This document shows positions 1-7,794 of a stretch of 64,000 nucleotides of DNA, in pieces. The notes beneath the pieces were generated by a model. That model searched no databases. It worked only from the letters and a program-made list of their open reading frames with translations, and was not told the origin of the DNA. Source of the stretch: TMP-86 sp046347195 (GTDB lineage: Bacteria; Pseudomonadota; Gammaproteobacteria; Steroidobacterales; Steroidobacteraceae); contig JAXMGQ010000025.1 in the NCBI GenBank assembly GCA_046347195.1, forward strand, positions 1-64,000, in the 5' to 3' direction. The first letter of the stretch is position 1, and each line of letters opens with the position of its first letter. Made by a program: the position numbers and the translations under genes.

Positions 1-1542
1 GCGGAACATGCGCGTGGCCTCGGCCAGGTCCACCTTGTCCGCATCGCGCGCATAGGTGCGCACGTAATCATGCTGCAGGTCGGAAATCAGCATCCCGGCC
101 GCGCAGAACACCGAGGACTCGCGCGGGATGAGGATGAGCGGAATCTCGAGGTCACGCGCGATGGGCCCCGCATGGATGGGACCTGCGCCGCCGGCGACGA
201 TCAGCACGAACTCGCGCGGGTCGTAGCCGCGCTGCACCGACACGACGTTCATCGCGGCGGCCATGTTGGCGTTGATGACCTGGTAGATGCCATCGGCCGC
301 CGCCTCGATGGACACGCCCAGGGGCTTGGCCACGTGCTCCTCGATGGCCCGGCGTGCACCGGCGGCATCGAGCTTCAACTGGCCGCCATGGAAGGCGGAG
401 GCATCCAGATACCCGAGCACGAAATCGGCGTCGGTCACCGTGGGCTTGGTGCCGCCGCGGCCGTAGCACACGGGGCCGGGCTGCGCACCGGCGCTCGCGG
501 GCCCCACGGCCAACAGGCCGCCGGTCTCCACGCGCGCGATCGAGCCGCCACCGGCGCCGACAGTGTGGATGTCGAGGATGGGCGAGGCGATGCGATGATC
601 GCCGATGGTGCCGTCCGTGGTGACGCTGGGGCGCCCGTCCTTCACCAGCGCGGCATCGAAGGAGGTGCCGCCCATGTCCACGGTGATGACGTTGGCGAAG
701 CCGTGAGTGCTGCCGTAGAACACGCCCGCGCCGGGCGCACCGGCCGGTCCCGACAGCAGCGTGTTGGAGGCGAAGCGCTGCGCCACCTGCGGTGACATGA
801 CGCCGCCGTTCGACTGCATGATGAGCAGCTGGCCCTTGTAGCCGCGCCGCTTGAGTTCCACTTCGAGCCGTGACAGGTAGCGGGTGAGGATGGGACCGGA
901 GTAGGCGTTCAGCGCCGTGGTGCTGTGCCGCTCGTACACGCGGATCTGCGGCAGGATCTCGATGGACAGCGACACGTACACGCCGGGCAGTTCCTTGTCG
1001 AGGATCTCGCGGGTGCGCAGCTCGTTGGTCGGGTTGCGGAACGACCACAGGTAGGAGACCGCCACGGCCTCCACCTTCTGCTCCTTGAAGAACTTCGCCG
1101 CATCGCGCACGTCCTGCTCGTTGAGCGCCGTGACGATCTTGCCGTCCACGTTGGTGCGTTCCTCGGCCACGCGCACCAGGTGCCGCGGAACCAGCGGCTC
1201 GGGCGGCGAGTAACGTTCGAACTGCCGTTCCTTCATGCCGCGGCGCATGTTCAGCACGTCGCGGAAGCCCTTGGTGGTCAGGAAGCCGGTTTTCGCGCCG
1301 GTGCCGGTGAGCACGGCGTTGGTGGTGATGGTGGTGCCGTGGACGATGGTATCCACCTTCTTCAGGAACTCATCCAGCGTGCAGTTCTCATCGCGCGCTG
1401 CCTGCTCGAGTCCGTTGAAGAACCCGATGGTCGGGTTCTCGGGCGTGGTGGAGGACTTGTACACGCGCGCGGTACGACCGGCGCCGGAAACCAGGAAATC
1501 GGTGAAGGTGCCACCGACGTCGACTCCCACTCTGAAACTCAT
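1..1542 (-). CDS. Hydantoinase/oxoprolinase family protein, HyuA-type (3' end outside window)
   Basis: The first 514 codons of a gene that runs off the left edge. The product starts MSFRVGVDVGGTFTDF, the ATP-binding motif of the hydantoinase A/oxoprolinase/acetone-carboxylase-beta family, and further on has VHGTTITTNAVL, LLSGPAGAPGAG and TVDMGGTSFD, all typical ASKHA-fold signatures. Family members are ATP-dependent: they open hydantoin or 5-oxoproline rings, or activate ketones for carboxylation, usually with a HyuB-type partner. None is visible here; it could lie beyond the left edge. The gene begins 28 bp after the stop of the small gene 1571-2215, so the two are probably one operon, divergent from the mutase operon. 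The family is clear but the substrate is not: hydantoin, oxoproline and ketone carboxylation are all possible. Confidence 0.88.
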   Translation of the reverse strand, partial: MSFRVGVDVGGTFTDFLVSGAGRTARVYKSSTTPENPTIGFFNGLEQAARDENCTLDEFLKKVDTIVHGTTITTNAVLTGTGAKTGFLTTKGFRDVLNMRRGMKERQFERYSPPEPLVPRHLVRVAEERTNVDGKIVTALNEQDVRDAAKFFKEQKVEAVAVSYLWSFRNPTNELRTREILDKELPGVYVSLSIEILPQIRVYERHSTTALNAYSGPILTRYLSRLEVELKRRGYKGQLLIMQSNGGVMSPQVAQRFASNTLLSGPAGAPGAGVFYGSTHGFANVITVDMGGTSFDAALVKDGRPSVTTDGTIGDHRIASPILDIHTVGAGGGSIARVETGGLLAVGPASAGAQPGPVCYGRGGTKPTVTDADFVLGYLDASAFHGGQLKLDAAGARRAIEEHVAKPLGVSIEAAADGIYQVINANMAAAMNVVSVQRGYDPREFVLIVAGGAGPIHAGPIARDLEIPLILIPRESSVFCAAGMLISDLQHDYVRTYARDADKVDLAEATRMFR

Positions 1543-1570
1543 GACCGGATGCTCCTTGATGCGGAAGTGA

Positions 1571-2215
1571 TCAGGCGCCGGGCAGGCGCTTGCGGATGAA
1601 GGTCATGCAGGGAATGCCCTTGACCTGCCCCTGCTTGTCGAAATCCCCATACTTGCCGCTCATCAGCGGCAGGCCCCATTCCTTCGGCATGACGTCGAAC
1701 CACAGCGCGGTGTGGCCGCAGTAGTAGGGCACGCCCTTCTTGTTGAAGGTCCAGGGCGCGGCCTTCTTGCTGACACCGTGATTCATCGGATGGCGGGGGT
1801 CGCCCTCGAGCTTGCCCTCCACCATGAGGCGCTGGCCGCTGGGGCAGTAGTCGAGGTAGAAGCTGAACTTCTCCGCGTCTTCCTCGACGCGGAACTGGTA
1901 GCCATGCGAGCGCAGGAACATGGCATACATGCCGGCCAGGGCCTCGCCGCCCGCCTTGGCGGCCTCGGTGAAGATCGGCCTCCACAGCTTCTCGCCCAGG
2001 TAGCGCCAGGCGCGCTCGACCCCGTCCTCGCCCAACTCTTCGGCGATGAAGTCGCAGAACAGCGCGCACATGTCCCCGTACACATCGTGGATGGGGCGGC
2101 CTTCCGCCCAGACGGCATCCACCCCGGCGATCGCCTCCGCGATGCGCCCCTCCCGGATGGCTTGCACGGTCTTTTCCCGTGCGGTGGTGACCCAATCCTG
2201 CCTGTTCGTGGCCAT
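1571..2215 (-). CDS. Conserved hypothetical protein, operon partner of the HyuA-type gene
   Basis: A 214-residue soluble protein starting MATNRQDWVTTAREK. The ATG at 2215 is preceded by AGGGGG about 8 nt upstream, a better start than an in-frame codon 33 nt further out. There is no signal peptide or membrane segment. Visible features are an acidic helical N-terminal half and a C-terminal half with conserved-looking cysteine segments (FYLDYCPSGQ near residue 120, YYCGHTALWFD near residue 170) that might bind a metal or act catalytically. I do not recognise the family with confidence; a resemblance to the small L-2-amino-thiazoline-4-carboxylate hydrolase-like proteins is only a guess. Its place just upstream of the HyuA-type gene, on the same strand, suggests a shared reaction. 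Confidence 0.7.
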   Translation of the reverse strand: MATNRQDWVTTAREKTVQAIREGRIAEAIAGVDAVWAEGRPIHDVYGDMCALFCDFIAEELGEDGVERAWRYLGEKLWRPIFTEAAKAGGEALAGMYAMFLRSHGYQFRVEEDAEKFSFYLDYCPSGQRLMVEGKLEGDPRHPMNHGVSKKAAPWTFNKKGVPYYCGHTALWFDVMPKEWGLPLMSGKYGDFDKQGQVKGIPCMTFIRKRLPGA

Positions 2216-2290
2216 GTTCGAATCCCCCTGTCGTTGATGCGATCGCACTGCGTGGCGCGGTGCCGCCGGCGAGGTCGGCCACGCGCTGAC

Positions 2291-2319
2291 TTCACAGAAA
2301 TTTACTTTATGCCTATAAT
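2291..2319 (+). promoter_or_regulatory. Probable sigma-70 promoter of the acyl-CoA mutase operon
   Basis: TTCACA at 2291-2296 (5 of 6 to the -35 consensus) and a perfect TATAAT at 2314-2319 are separated by exactly 17 bp, in an A/T-rich stretch that stands out from its surroundings. The mutase ATG lies about 75 bp downstream at 2394, with GGAG at 2380-2383 as ribosome binding site. The 178-bp gap 2216-2393 also has to hold the promoter of the divergent hyuA pair, which I could not place. Confidence 0.65.
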
Positions 2320-2393
2320 AACAACAACTGCCCCCGCGGCCACCGGTTTTTGCGTCCTGTCATCCTCGCAGCCTTACTTGGAGTGACCCCCTG

Positions 2394-4040
2394 ATGAGCA
2401 GTGGAGCTACCCAGGCGGCGCCCGCCGCCCGCGATTCCGAAGAACAGCTATTCGAGACGAATGCGGGACTGCCCATCGGGGAAGTCTACGGTCCGTCCGA
2501 CCTGCCCAATTTCGACCCGGCAGGCGCGCTTGGCAAGCCCGGGGAATTCCCCTTCACCCGGGGTCCCTACGAGGGCATGTATCGCACTCGCATCTGGACC
2601 CGGCGCTTCCAGGTCGGGTTCGGCTCCCCCCAGGAGACCAACGAGCGCATCCGCTACCTGCACGCCAATGGTGCGAACGGTTTCGTCATCACCATCGACC
2701 TGCCCACCAGCTACGGGTTCGATTCGGATGACCCGATCGCCGATGGCGAGGTGGGGGTCACGGGTGTCGCCATCAGCACCCTGGAGGACATGGAGGCCCT
2801 GTACGAGGGTTTCGGACCGGACAAGGTCTCCTATGCCCTGTCGATCCGGCCGCCGGTCTCCTCGGTCACCCTGGCCATGCTGGCCTGCGTCGCGGAGGAC
2901 AAGAAGGTGCCGCTCGACCAGGTCATCGGCACCCAGCAGAACGACCCCTTCTTCCAGATGAGCGGCGGGCCGCTGCAGACCATCACCCAGTTCTTCCCCC
3001 TGGAGGGGACGCTGCGGCTGTGCATCGACAACATCGAGTTCATCTCCACCCGCATGCCGCGCCTGAACTGGATGGTCACCAACGGCTACAACCTGCGAGA
3101 GACCGGCGTGAACGCCATCCAGGACGGGGTGTTCACCCTGGGGCATGCCTTCGACATCTTCAGGAAGGCGAAAGCCCGCGGGCTGGATGTGAACCGTTTC
3201 CCGCGGCGGGCGTCGTTCTTCCTGTCGGCCTCCATCGACTTCTTCGAGGAGATCGCCAAGTTCCGCGCCATGCGCCGCATCTACGCGCACACCATGCGCG
3301 AGGAGTTCGGCGCCACCAACCCCGAGTGCTGGCGGCTGCGCTTCTCGGTGCAGACGGCGGGCAACACCCTCACCACCCAGCAGCCCGAGATCAACATCGT
3401 CCGTGCCGGCTACGAGGCGATGGCCGCGGTGTTCGGCGGCGCCCAGAGCATCCACCTGTGCTCCTATGACGAGGGCCACGGCCTGCCCACCGAGGAGTCC
3501 TCGCGCATCGCGCTGCGCACCCAGCAGGTGCTGGCCTACGAGACGGGCGTGACCAAGACCATCGACCCGCTGGCCGGTTCCTACTACGTCGAGTCCATGA
3601 CCAACCGCATCGAGGCGGAGATCCGCAAGGGACTGGCCGAGCTCGGTGAGCAGGGCGGCATGGCCAAGGCCGTGCAGGCCGGCTGGCTGGAAGCGCAGAT
3701 CAACCACGCTCGCTACAAGAACCAGGAGGACCTGGACAGCGGGCGGCGGCCGCTGGTGGCGGTGAACCGCTTCACCATCCCGAAGGAGCAGGAGCGCGCC
3801 GTGACGGTGCACAAGATCCGCGCCGATGAGTGGGGCGCGAAGCGTTCGCAGTACCTGAAGGATTTCCGTGCACGACGCGACCCGAAAGCCTGGGCGCAAG
3901 GGTTGGCCAAGGTCGAGGAGGCCTACAAGTCCGGGACCAACATGGTGCCGGTGATCATGCAGGCGCTGCGCGCCAAGGCTACGATGGGCGAGATTCACGA
4001 GGCCATGCGCCGCGCGCACGGCTGGAAGGGGCGCACATGA
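2394..4040 (+). CDS. B12-dependent acyl-CoA mutase, large (substrate-binding) subunit, divergent active site
   Basis: 548 residues related throughout to the methylmalonyl-CoA mutase alpha chain. Recognisable blocks are MYRTRIWTRRF (residues 62-72), DLPTSYGFDSDDP (102-114), GTQQND (179-184), FSVQTAGNTLTTQ and DSGRRPLVAVNRF. The B12 domain is a separate gene, as in isobutyryl- and 2-hydroxyisobutyryl-CoA mutases. By alignment from memory with Propionibacterium MutB, the substrate-contacting Tyr89 is Gln73 here, Ser114 is Val98, Ala116 is Thr100, the carboxylate-binding Arg207 is lost in a Gly-Gly segment, and the usual active-site His244 (GYHMQEAG) is Asn233 (GYNLRETG). The enzyme should therefore rearrange a CoA thioester other than methylmalonyl-CoA. 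Its stop overlaps the small-subunit start (ATGA). Confidence 0.9.
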   Translation: MSSGATQAAPAARDSEEQLFETNAGLPIGEVYGPSDLPNFDPAGALGKPGEFPFTRGPYEGMYRTRIWTRRFQVGFGSPQETNERIRYLHANGANGFVITIDLPTSYGFDSDDPIADGEVGVTGVAISTLEDMEALYEGFGPDKVSYALSIRPPVSSVTLAMLACVAEDKKVPLDQVIGTQQNDPFFQMSGGPLQTITQFFPLEGTLRLCIDNIEFISTRMPRLNWMVTNGYNLRETGVNAIQDGVFTLGHAFDIFRKAKARGLDVNRFPRRASFFLSASIDFFEEIAKFRAMRRIYAHTMREEFGATNPECWRLRFSVQTAGNTLTTQQPEINIVRAGYEAMAAVFGGAQSIHLCSYDEGHGLPTEESSRIALRTQQVLAYETGVTKTIDPLAGSYYVESMTNRIEAEIRKGLAELGEQGGMAKAVQAGWLEAQINHARYKNQEDLDSGRRPLVAVNRFTIPKEQERAVTVHKIRADEWGAKRSQYLKDFRARRDPKAWAQGLAKVEEAYKSGTNMVPVIMQALRAKATMGEIHEAMRRAHGWKGRT

Positions 4041-4453
4041 ACCACGCGAAGAAGAGGCTGCTGCTCGCCAAGACGGGGCTCGACTGCCACGACACCGGCA
4101 TCATCACCGTGGCGCAGGTCCTGCGCGAGGCTGGCTACGAGGTGGTGTACCTGGGCTTGCACAATGCCGTGAAGGACCTGGTGAAGGCGGCCATCGAGGA
4201 GGACGTCGATGGCATCGGCGTGTCCTACCTGTCCGGCCAGCACATGACGCAGATGCGCAGGCTCCTGGAGGCCATGAAGGCGGGCAAGCTCGAGGTGCCG
4301 GTGTTCTGCGGCGGCGTCATTCCGCAGGAAGACGCCGCCCAGCTGCGATCCATGGGCGTCGCCGCGGTGATCCCGCCCGGCACGCTGAGCCAGGACCTGC
4401 TGGGCATCGTCTCCCAGGCACTGGAACCGCCACCGGCCACCCACCGCGCGTGA
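4037..4453 (+). CDS. Acyl-CoA mutase small subunit (cobalamin-binding domain)
   Basis: A 138-residue B12-binding domain, the partner of the upstream large subunit. The cobalamin signature is complete: LDCHDTG (residues 15-21) is the DxHxxG motif whose histidine replaces the lower axial ligand of cobalamin, followed by GVSYLSG (SxL) and FCGGVIP (GG). The ATG at 4037 overlaps the large-subunit stop by four bases, which fits stoichiometric translation. Length and domain content match the small subunits of isobutyryl-CoA-type mutases. No G-protein chaperone (MeaB/MeaH type), which normally protects such enzymes, is encoded in the window. Confidence 0.93.
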   Translation: MNHAKKRLLLAKTGLDCHDTGIITVAQVLREAGYEVVYLGLHNAVKDLVKAAIEEDVDGIGVSYLSGQHMTQMRRLLEAMKAGKLEVPVFCGGVIPQEDAAQLRSMGVAAVIPPGTLSQDLLGIVSQALEPPPATHRA

Positions 4454-4462
4454 GATGACCGG

Positions 4463-6043
4463 ATGCTCGATGAGATCGTGCGCCGCAATGCCCTGCGCTT
4501 CCCGCGCAAGGCGGCGCTCATCGGCGAGCAGTCGCAGAGCACCTGGGCCGAGCTCGATGAGCGCGTCAACCGGCTGACCCACGCGCTCGAGGCGCTGGGC
4601 CTCACCCGGGGCGATCGCATCGCCCTCCTGCTCGGCAACTGCCCCGAGTACTTCGAGCTGTATTTCGCCTGCGCGCGCGGCGGCTTCATCGCCGTGCCGC
4701 TGAACTACCGGCTCACGGTGCCGGAGGCGAGGCAGATCCTCTCGGCCGCGGAGCCGGCCCTGCTGGTCGCCGGCAGCGGCTACGCCAGCCAGGCGGCGGA
4801 ACTTCGCACGGTGCTCCCCGGGATCCGACACCATTGGATCCTGGGTGGGGCGCCCGCACCGGGGGCGAGCCTCTACGCGGCTGCCCTGGCCGCCGCGCCA
4901 TCGACGCCCGTCGCCAGCCGCTCTGTCGAGGGCGACACCTTCGCCATGTTCTTCACCAGCGGCACCACGGGGCTGCCGAAGGGCGCCATGGTGGCGCACG
5001 GCAACCTCATCGCCAATGGCTACAACCAGGCCATCGCCGATGCCAGTCGAGCCGAGGACATCAACCTGGTCGGCACGCCGGTGTACCACGTGGGCGCGGT
5101 GTTCATGGCGATCACCTACATGATGCTGGGCTGCACCCAGGTGGTGCTGCCGCAGTTCACGCCAACGGCCTGGCTCGCGGCGCTGGCGCGGCACCGTGCC
5201 ACGGTCGCGCTGCTGATCCCGACCATGATCAACTCGCTGCTGAACGAGCCCACGCTCGAGTCCTACGACCGGGCCAGCCTGCGGCTCATTTTCTATGGCG
5301 GCGGACCCATGCCGCCGACGGTGCTGGAGCGTGCGCTGCGCGCCTTCCGCTGCGGCTTCACGCAAGGCTACGGGCTCACCGAGACGCTCGAGGCCACCTT
5401 CCTCGTCACCGCCGACCACGTGCTGGGAGGCACGCCGGCACAGCAGCGCCGGCTCGCCTCGGCGGGCCGCGAGGCGGTGGGTGCGGAGGTGCGCATCGTC
5501 GATGATGCCGGGATCGATGTGCCCGCGGGCACCGTGGGCGAGATCCTCATCCGGTCGCGTTCGGTCATCAGCGGTTACTGGCGCCAGCCCGAACTCGCCG
5601 CCAAGGTGCTGCGCGGTGAGTGGTTCTGCACCGGCGATCTGGGTTATCTCGACGAGGACCGCTACCTGTTCGTGGTGGACCGCAAGACCGACATGGTGGT
5701 CTCGGGCGGGGTCAACATCTACACCAAGGAGATCGAGGAAGTGTTGTACCAGCACCCGGCGGTGCGCGAGGCGGCGGTGTTCGGCCTGCCGGATGAGCAG
5801 TGGGGCGAAATGGTAACGGCAGCGGTGGCGCTGCGCAGCGGCGCGGCCGCCGGCGAAGCCGTTGGTGCCGCTGCTGGCGCAGCCGTGGGCGCCGCCGACC
5901 TCATCACCTGGTGCCGCGAGCGCCTCGCCGGCTTCAAGGCGCCCAAGCGCGTGGTGTTCCTGGCCGAACTGCCCAAGAATCCCAGCGGCAAGATCCTCAA
6001 GCGCGAGATCAAGCGTGAACTGACGGCGGCACGCACCCCATGA
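4463..6043 (+). CDS. Acyl-CoA synthetase (AMP-forming, ANL superfamily), first copy
   Basis: 526 residues with the full adenylate-forming set: FFTSGTTGLPKGAMV (P-loop-like, about residue 165), GYGLTETLEATF, TGDLGYLDEDRYLFVVDR (hinge) and NPSGKILKRE with the catalytic C-terminal lysine. It should activate a carboxylic acid to its CoA ester using ATP. The start is the ATG at 4463, nine bases after the small-subunit stop, and the stop overlaps the acyl-CoA dehydrogenase start (ATGA). One oddity is an alanine/glycine-rich insertion of about 20 residues in the C-terminal domain (encoded near 5835-5900, GAAAGEAVGAAAG-like), apparently low-complexity expansion rather than a motif. The context suggests it supplies the CoA ester for the mutase or dehydrogenase. 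Confidence 0.93.
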   Translation: MLDEIVRRNALRFPRKAALIGEQSQSTWAELDERVNRLTHALEALGLTRGDRIALLLGNCPEYFELYFACARGGFIAVPLNYRLTVPEARQILSAAEPALLVAGSGYASQAAELRTVLPGIRHHWILGGAPAPGASLYAAALAAAPSTPVASRSVEGDTFAMFFTSGTTGLPKGAMVAHGNLIANGYNQAIADASRAEDINLVGTPVYHVGAVFMAITYMMLGCTQVVLPQFTPTAWLAALARHRATVALLIPTMINSLLNEPTLESYDRASLRLIFYGGGPMPPTVLERALRAFRCGFTQGYGLTETLEATFLVTADHVLGGTPAQQRRLASAGREAVGAEVRIVDDAGIDVPAGTVGEILIRSRSVISGYWRQPELAAKVLRGEWFCTGDLGYLDEDRYLFVVDRKTDMVVSGGVNIYTKEIEEVLYQHPAVREAAVFGLPDEQWGEMVTAAVALRSGAAAGEAVGAAAGAAVGAADLITWCRERLAGFKAPKRVVFLAELPKNPSGKILKREIKRELTAARTP

Positions 6044-7794
6044 CCAGCAGCTACAAGGCCCCGGTGGCCGATCTCGAGTTCCTGTTCGATCGCGTGCTCG
6101 ACATGGCCGCGTTGCGGGCATTGCCGGCCTTCGCCGCGGTGGATGAGGAGGTGGTGCGCGGCGTGCTCGCGGAAGGAGCCCGGTTCGCCGAAGGCGTGCT
6201 CGCGCCGATCAACGCCGCCGGTGATGAACAGGCCTCGCGCCTGGTGGAGGGCCGCGTGCGCTACTCGCCGGGGTTCGCGCAGGCCTACGCGAAGTACTGC
6301 GAGGGAGGCTGGGCCGGCTTCGACCTTCCCGCCGATCTCGGCGGACAGGGCATGCCGCGCGTGCTGCAGGCGGCCTTCGCCGAGATGTCCAACGGCGCGA
6401 ACCTGGCCTTCTCGATGTTGCCGGTGACCATGCGGGCGGCGGCGCGCCTGCTGATGGCGCACGGCAGCGAGGAGCAGGTGAAGCGCTGGGTGCCGGGCAT
6501 GATCGACGGCAGCATCGCCACCACCATCGTGATCACCGAGCCCCAGGCGGGCTCGGATGTGGGACGAGCCCGCTCGCTCGCGACGCCCCAGGCGGACGGA
6601 ACCTACCGGCTGACCGGCACCAAGGTATTCATCAGCAACGCCGACAACGAGTTCACTCCGCAGATCGTGCACATGGTGCTGGCCCGCACGCCGGGTGCGC
6701 CGGCGGGAACGCGCGGCATCTCGCTGTTCCTCGTGCCGCAGGTGTTGGAGGATGGCCGGCGCAACACGGTTCGCGTGGCGCGCGTCGAGCACAAGATGGG
6801 CCTTCGCGCCTCACCCACCTGCGTGGTCGAATTCGAGGATGCACAGGCCCTGCGCATCGGCGAGGCCGGCCGGGGGCTGCAGGCGATGTTCGCGATGGTC
6901 AACACCATGCGGCTGGAAGTGGCCGTGCAGGGCGTGGGCATCGGCGGGGCGGCCCTGAACCGTGCCGTGCAGCACGCACTGGAGCGCACGCAGGGCGGGG
7001 CGCCGGACCAGCCGCCGCGCGCCATCATCGAGCACCCCGACGTGCGCCGCATGCTGCTCACGATGCGCGCGCGCGTGGAGGGGCTGCGGGCGCTGGTGCT
7101 CGAGGCCGCCCTGCAGATCGACCTCGGCGAGAACCATCCCCAGCCGTCCGTGGCGGCCAAGGCCGCGGGTTTCGCGCAGTGGCTGCTGCCGATCTGCAAA
7201 GCCTGCAGCACCGACATGGGCTTCGAGGTGGCGAGCACCGCCATCCAGGTGTTCGGCGGCTATGGCTACATCACCGACACGGGCGTGGAGCAGTACGCGC
7301 GCGATGTGCGCGTCGGCGCGATCTACGAAGGCACCAACGGCATCCAGGCCATCGACCTCGTCACCCGCAAGCTGATCGCCGACCGTGCGACCCGGCTGTC
7401 GGAGTTCGTCGAGGCGATGCGCACCTCGGTGAAGGCGACGGCGGCCGAGCCCGCGGTCGATGCCATCCGCGAGGGCGTGGCGAAGGGTGCAGACCTGCTC
7501 GAGCTCGTCTCGCGCGAATTGCTCGCCCGGGCGGGGCAGTCCCGAGCGGCGGACATCGAAGCAGGTGCCGTGCCGTACCTCAAGCTCGCCGGCCTCGTGG
7601 GCGGCGCCTGGATGTGGCTGCGCATGGCGGCGGCGGCCGGCGAGGCGACACCGCTTCACCAAGGCAAGCGCGCCACCGCACGCTTCTATGCGCAGGTCCT
7701 GCTGCCCGAGGCCGAACTGCTCGCGCGCCAGGCACTGCTCGGGACCGGCGCAGCCGGCGGCCTTGGCCGGGATCACTGGGCGGCCGGGTGGTAG
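6040..7794 (+). CDS. Acyl-CoA dehydrogenase, DmdC-like long form
   Basis: 584 residues, longer than the roughly 380 of classic acyl-CoA dehydrogenases and matching the subfamily with an added C-terminal domain (3-methylmercaptopropionyl-CoA dehydrogenase-like). Visible landmarks are TEPQAGSDVGRARS and KVFISNADNEFT in the FAD/substrate region, FGGYGYITDTGVEQYARD, and YEGTNGIQAIDLVTRK with the likely catalytic glutamate. It should oxidise an acyl-CoA to the 2,3-enoyl-CoA, passing electrons to ETF. Being longer, this subfamily takes unusual acyl groups as well as DMSP products, so the substrate is open. It is translationally coupled to both flanking ligase genes. Confidence 0.92.
   Translation: MTSSYKAPVADLEFLFDRVLDMAALRALPAFAAVDEEVVRGVLAEGARFAEGVLAPINAAGDEQASRLVEGRVRYSPGFAQAYAKYCEGGWAGFDLPADLGGQGMPRVLQAAFAEMSNGANLAFSMLPVTMRAAARLLMAHGSEEQVKRWVPGMIDGSIATTIVITEPQAGSDVGRARSLATPQADGTYRLTGTKVFISNADNEFTPQIVHMVLARTPGAPAGTRGISLFLVPQVLEDGRRNTVRVARVEHKMGLRASPTCVVEFEDAQALRIGEAGRGLQAMFAMVNTMRLEVAVQGVGIGGAALNRAVQHALERTQGGAPDQPPRAIIEHPDVRRMLLTMRARVEGLRALVLEAALQIDLGENHPQPSVAAKAAGFAQWLLPICKACSTDMGFEVASTAIQVFGGYGYITDTGVEQYARDVRVGAIYEGTNGIQAIDLVTRKLIADRATRLSEFVEAMRTSVKATAAEPAVDAIREGVAKGADLLELVSRELLARAGQSRAADIEAGAVPYLKLAGLVGGAWMWLRMAAAAGEATPLHQGKRATARFYAQVLLPEAELLARQALLGTGAAGGLGRDHWAAGW

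Noticed and set aside
2448..6121. Long minus-strand frames (2448-4019 and 3995-6121) opposite the mutase and ligase genes
   Set aside because: They are antisense to genes with full conserved motifs, are rich in His/Arg/Gly, and have no family features; high GC content removes stops by chance.
7179..7787. N-terminal extension of the second CoA ligase into the dehydrogenase gene
   Set aside because: The extension is out of frame with the dehydrogenase and encodes Arg-rich sequence; the family's N terminus begins near 7788-7827.
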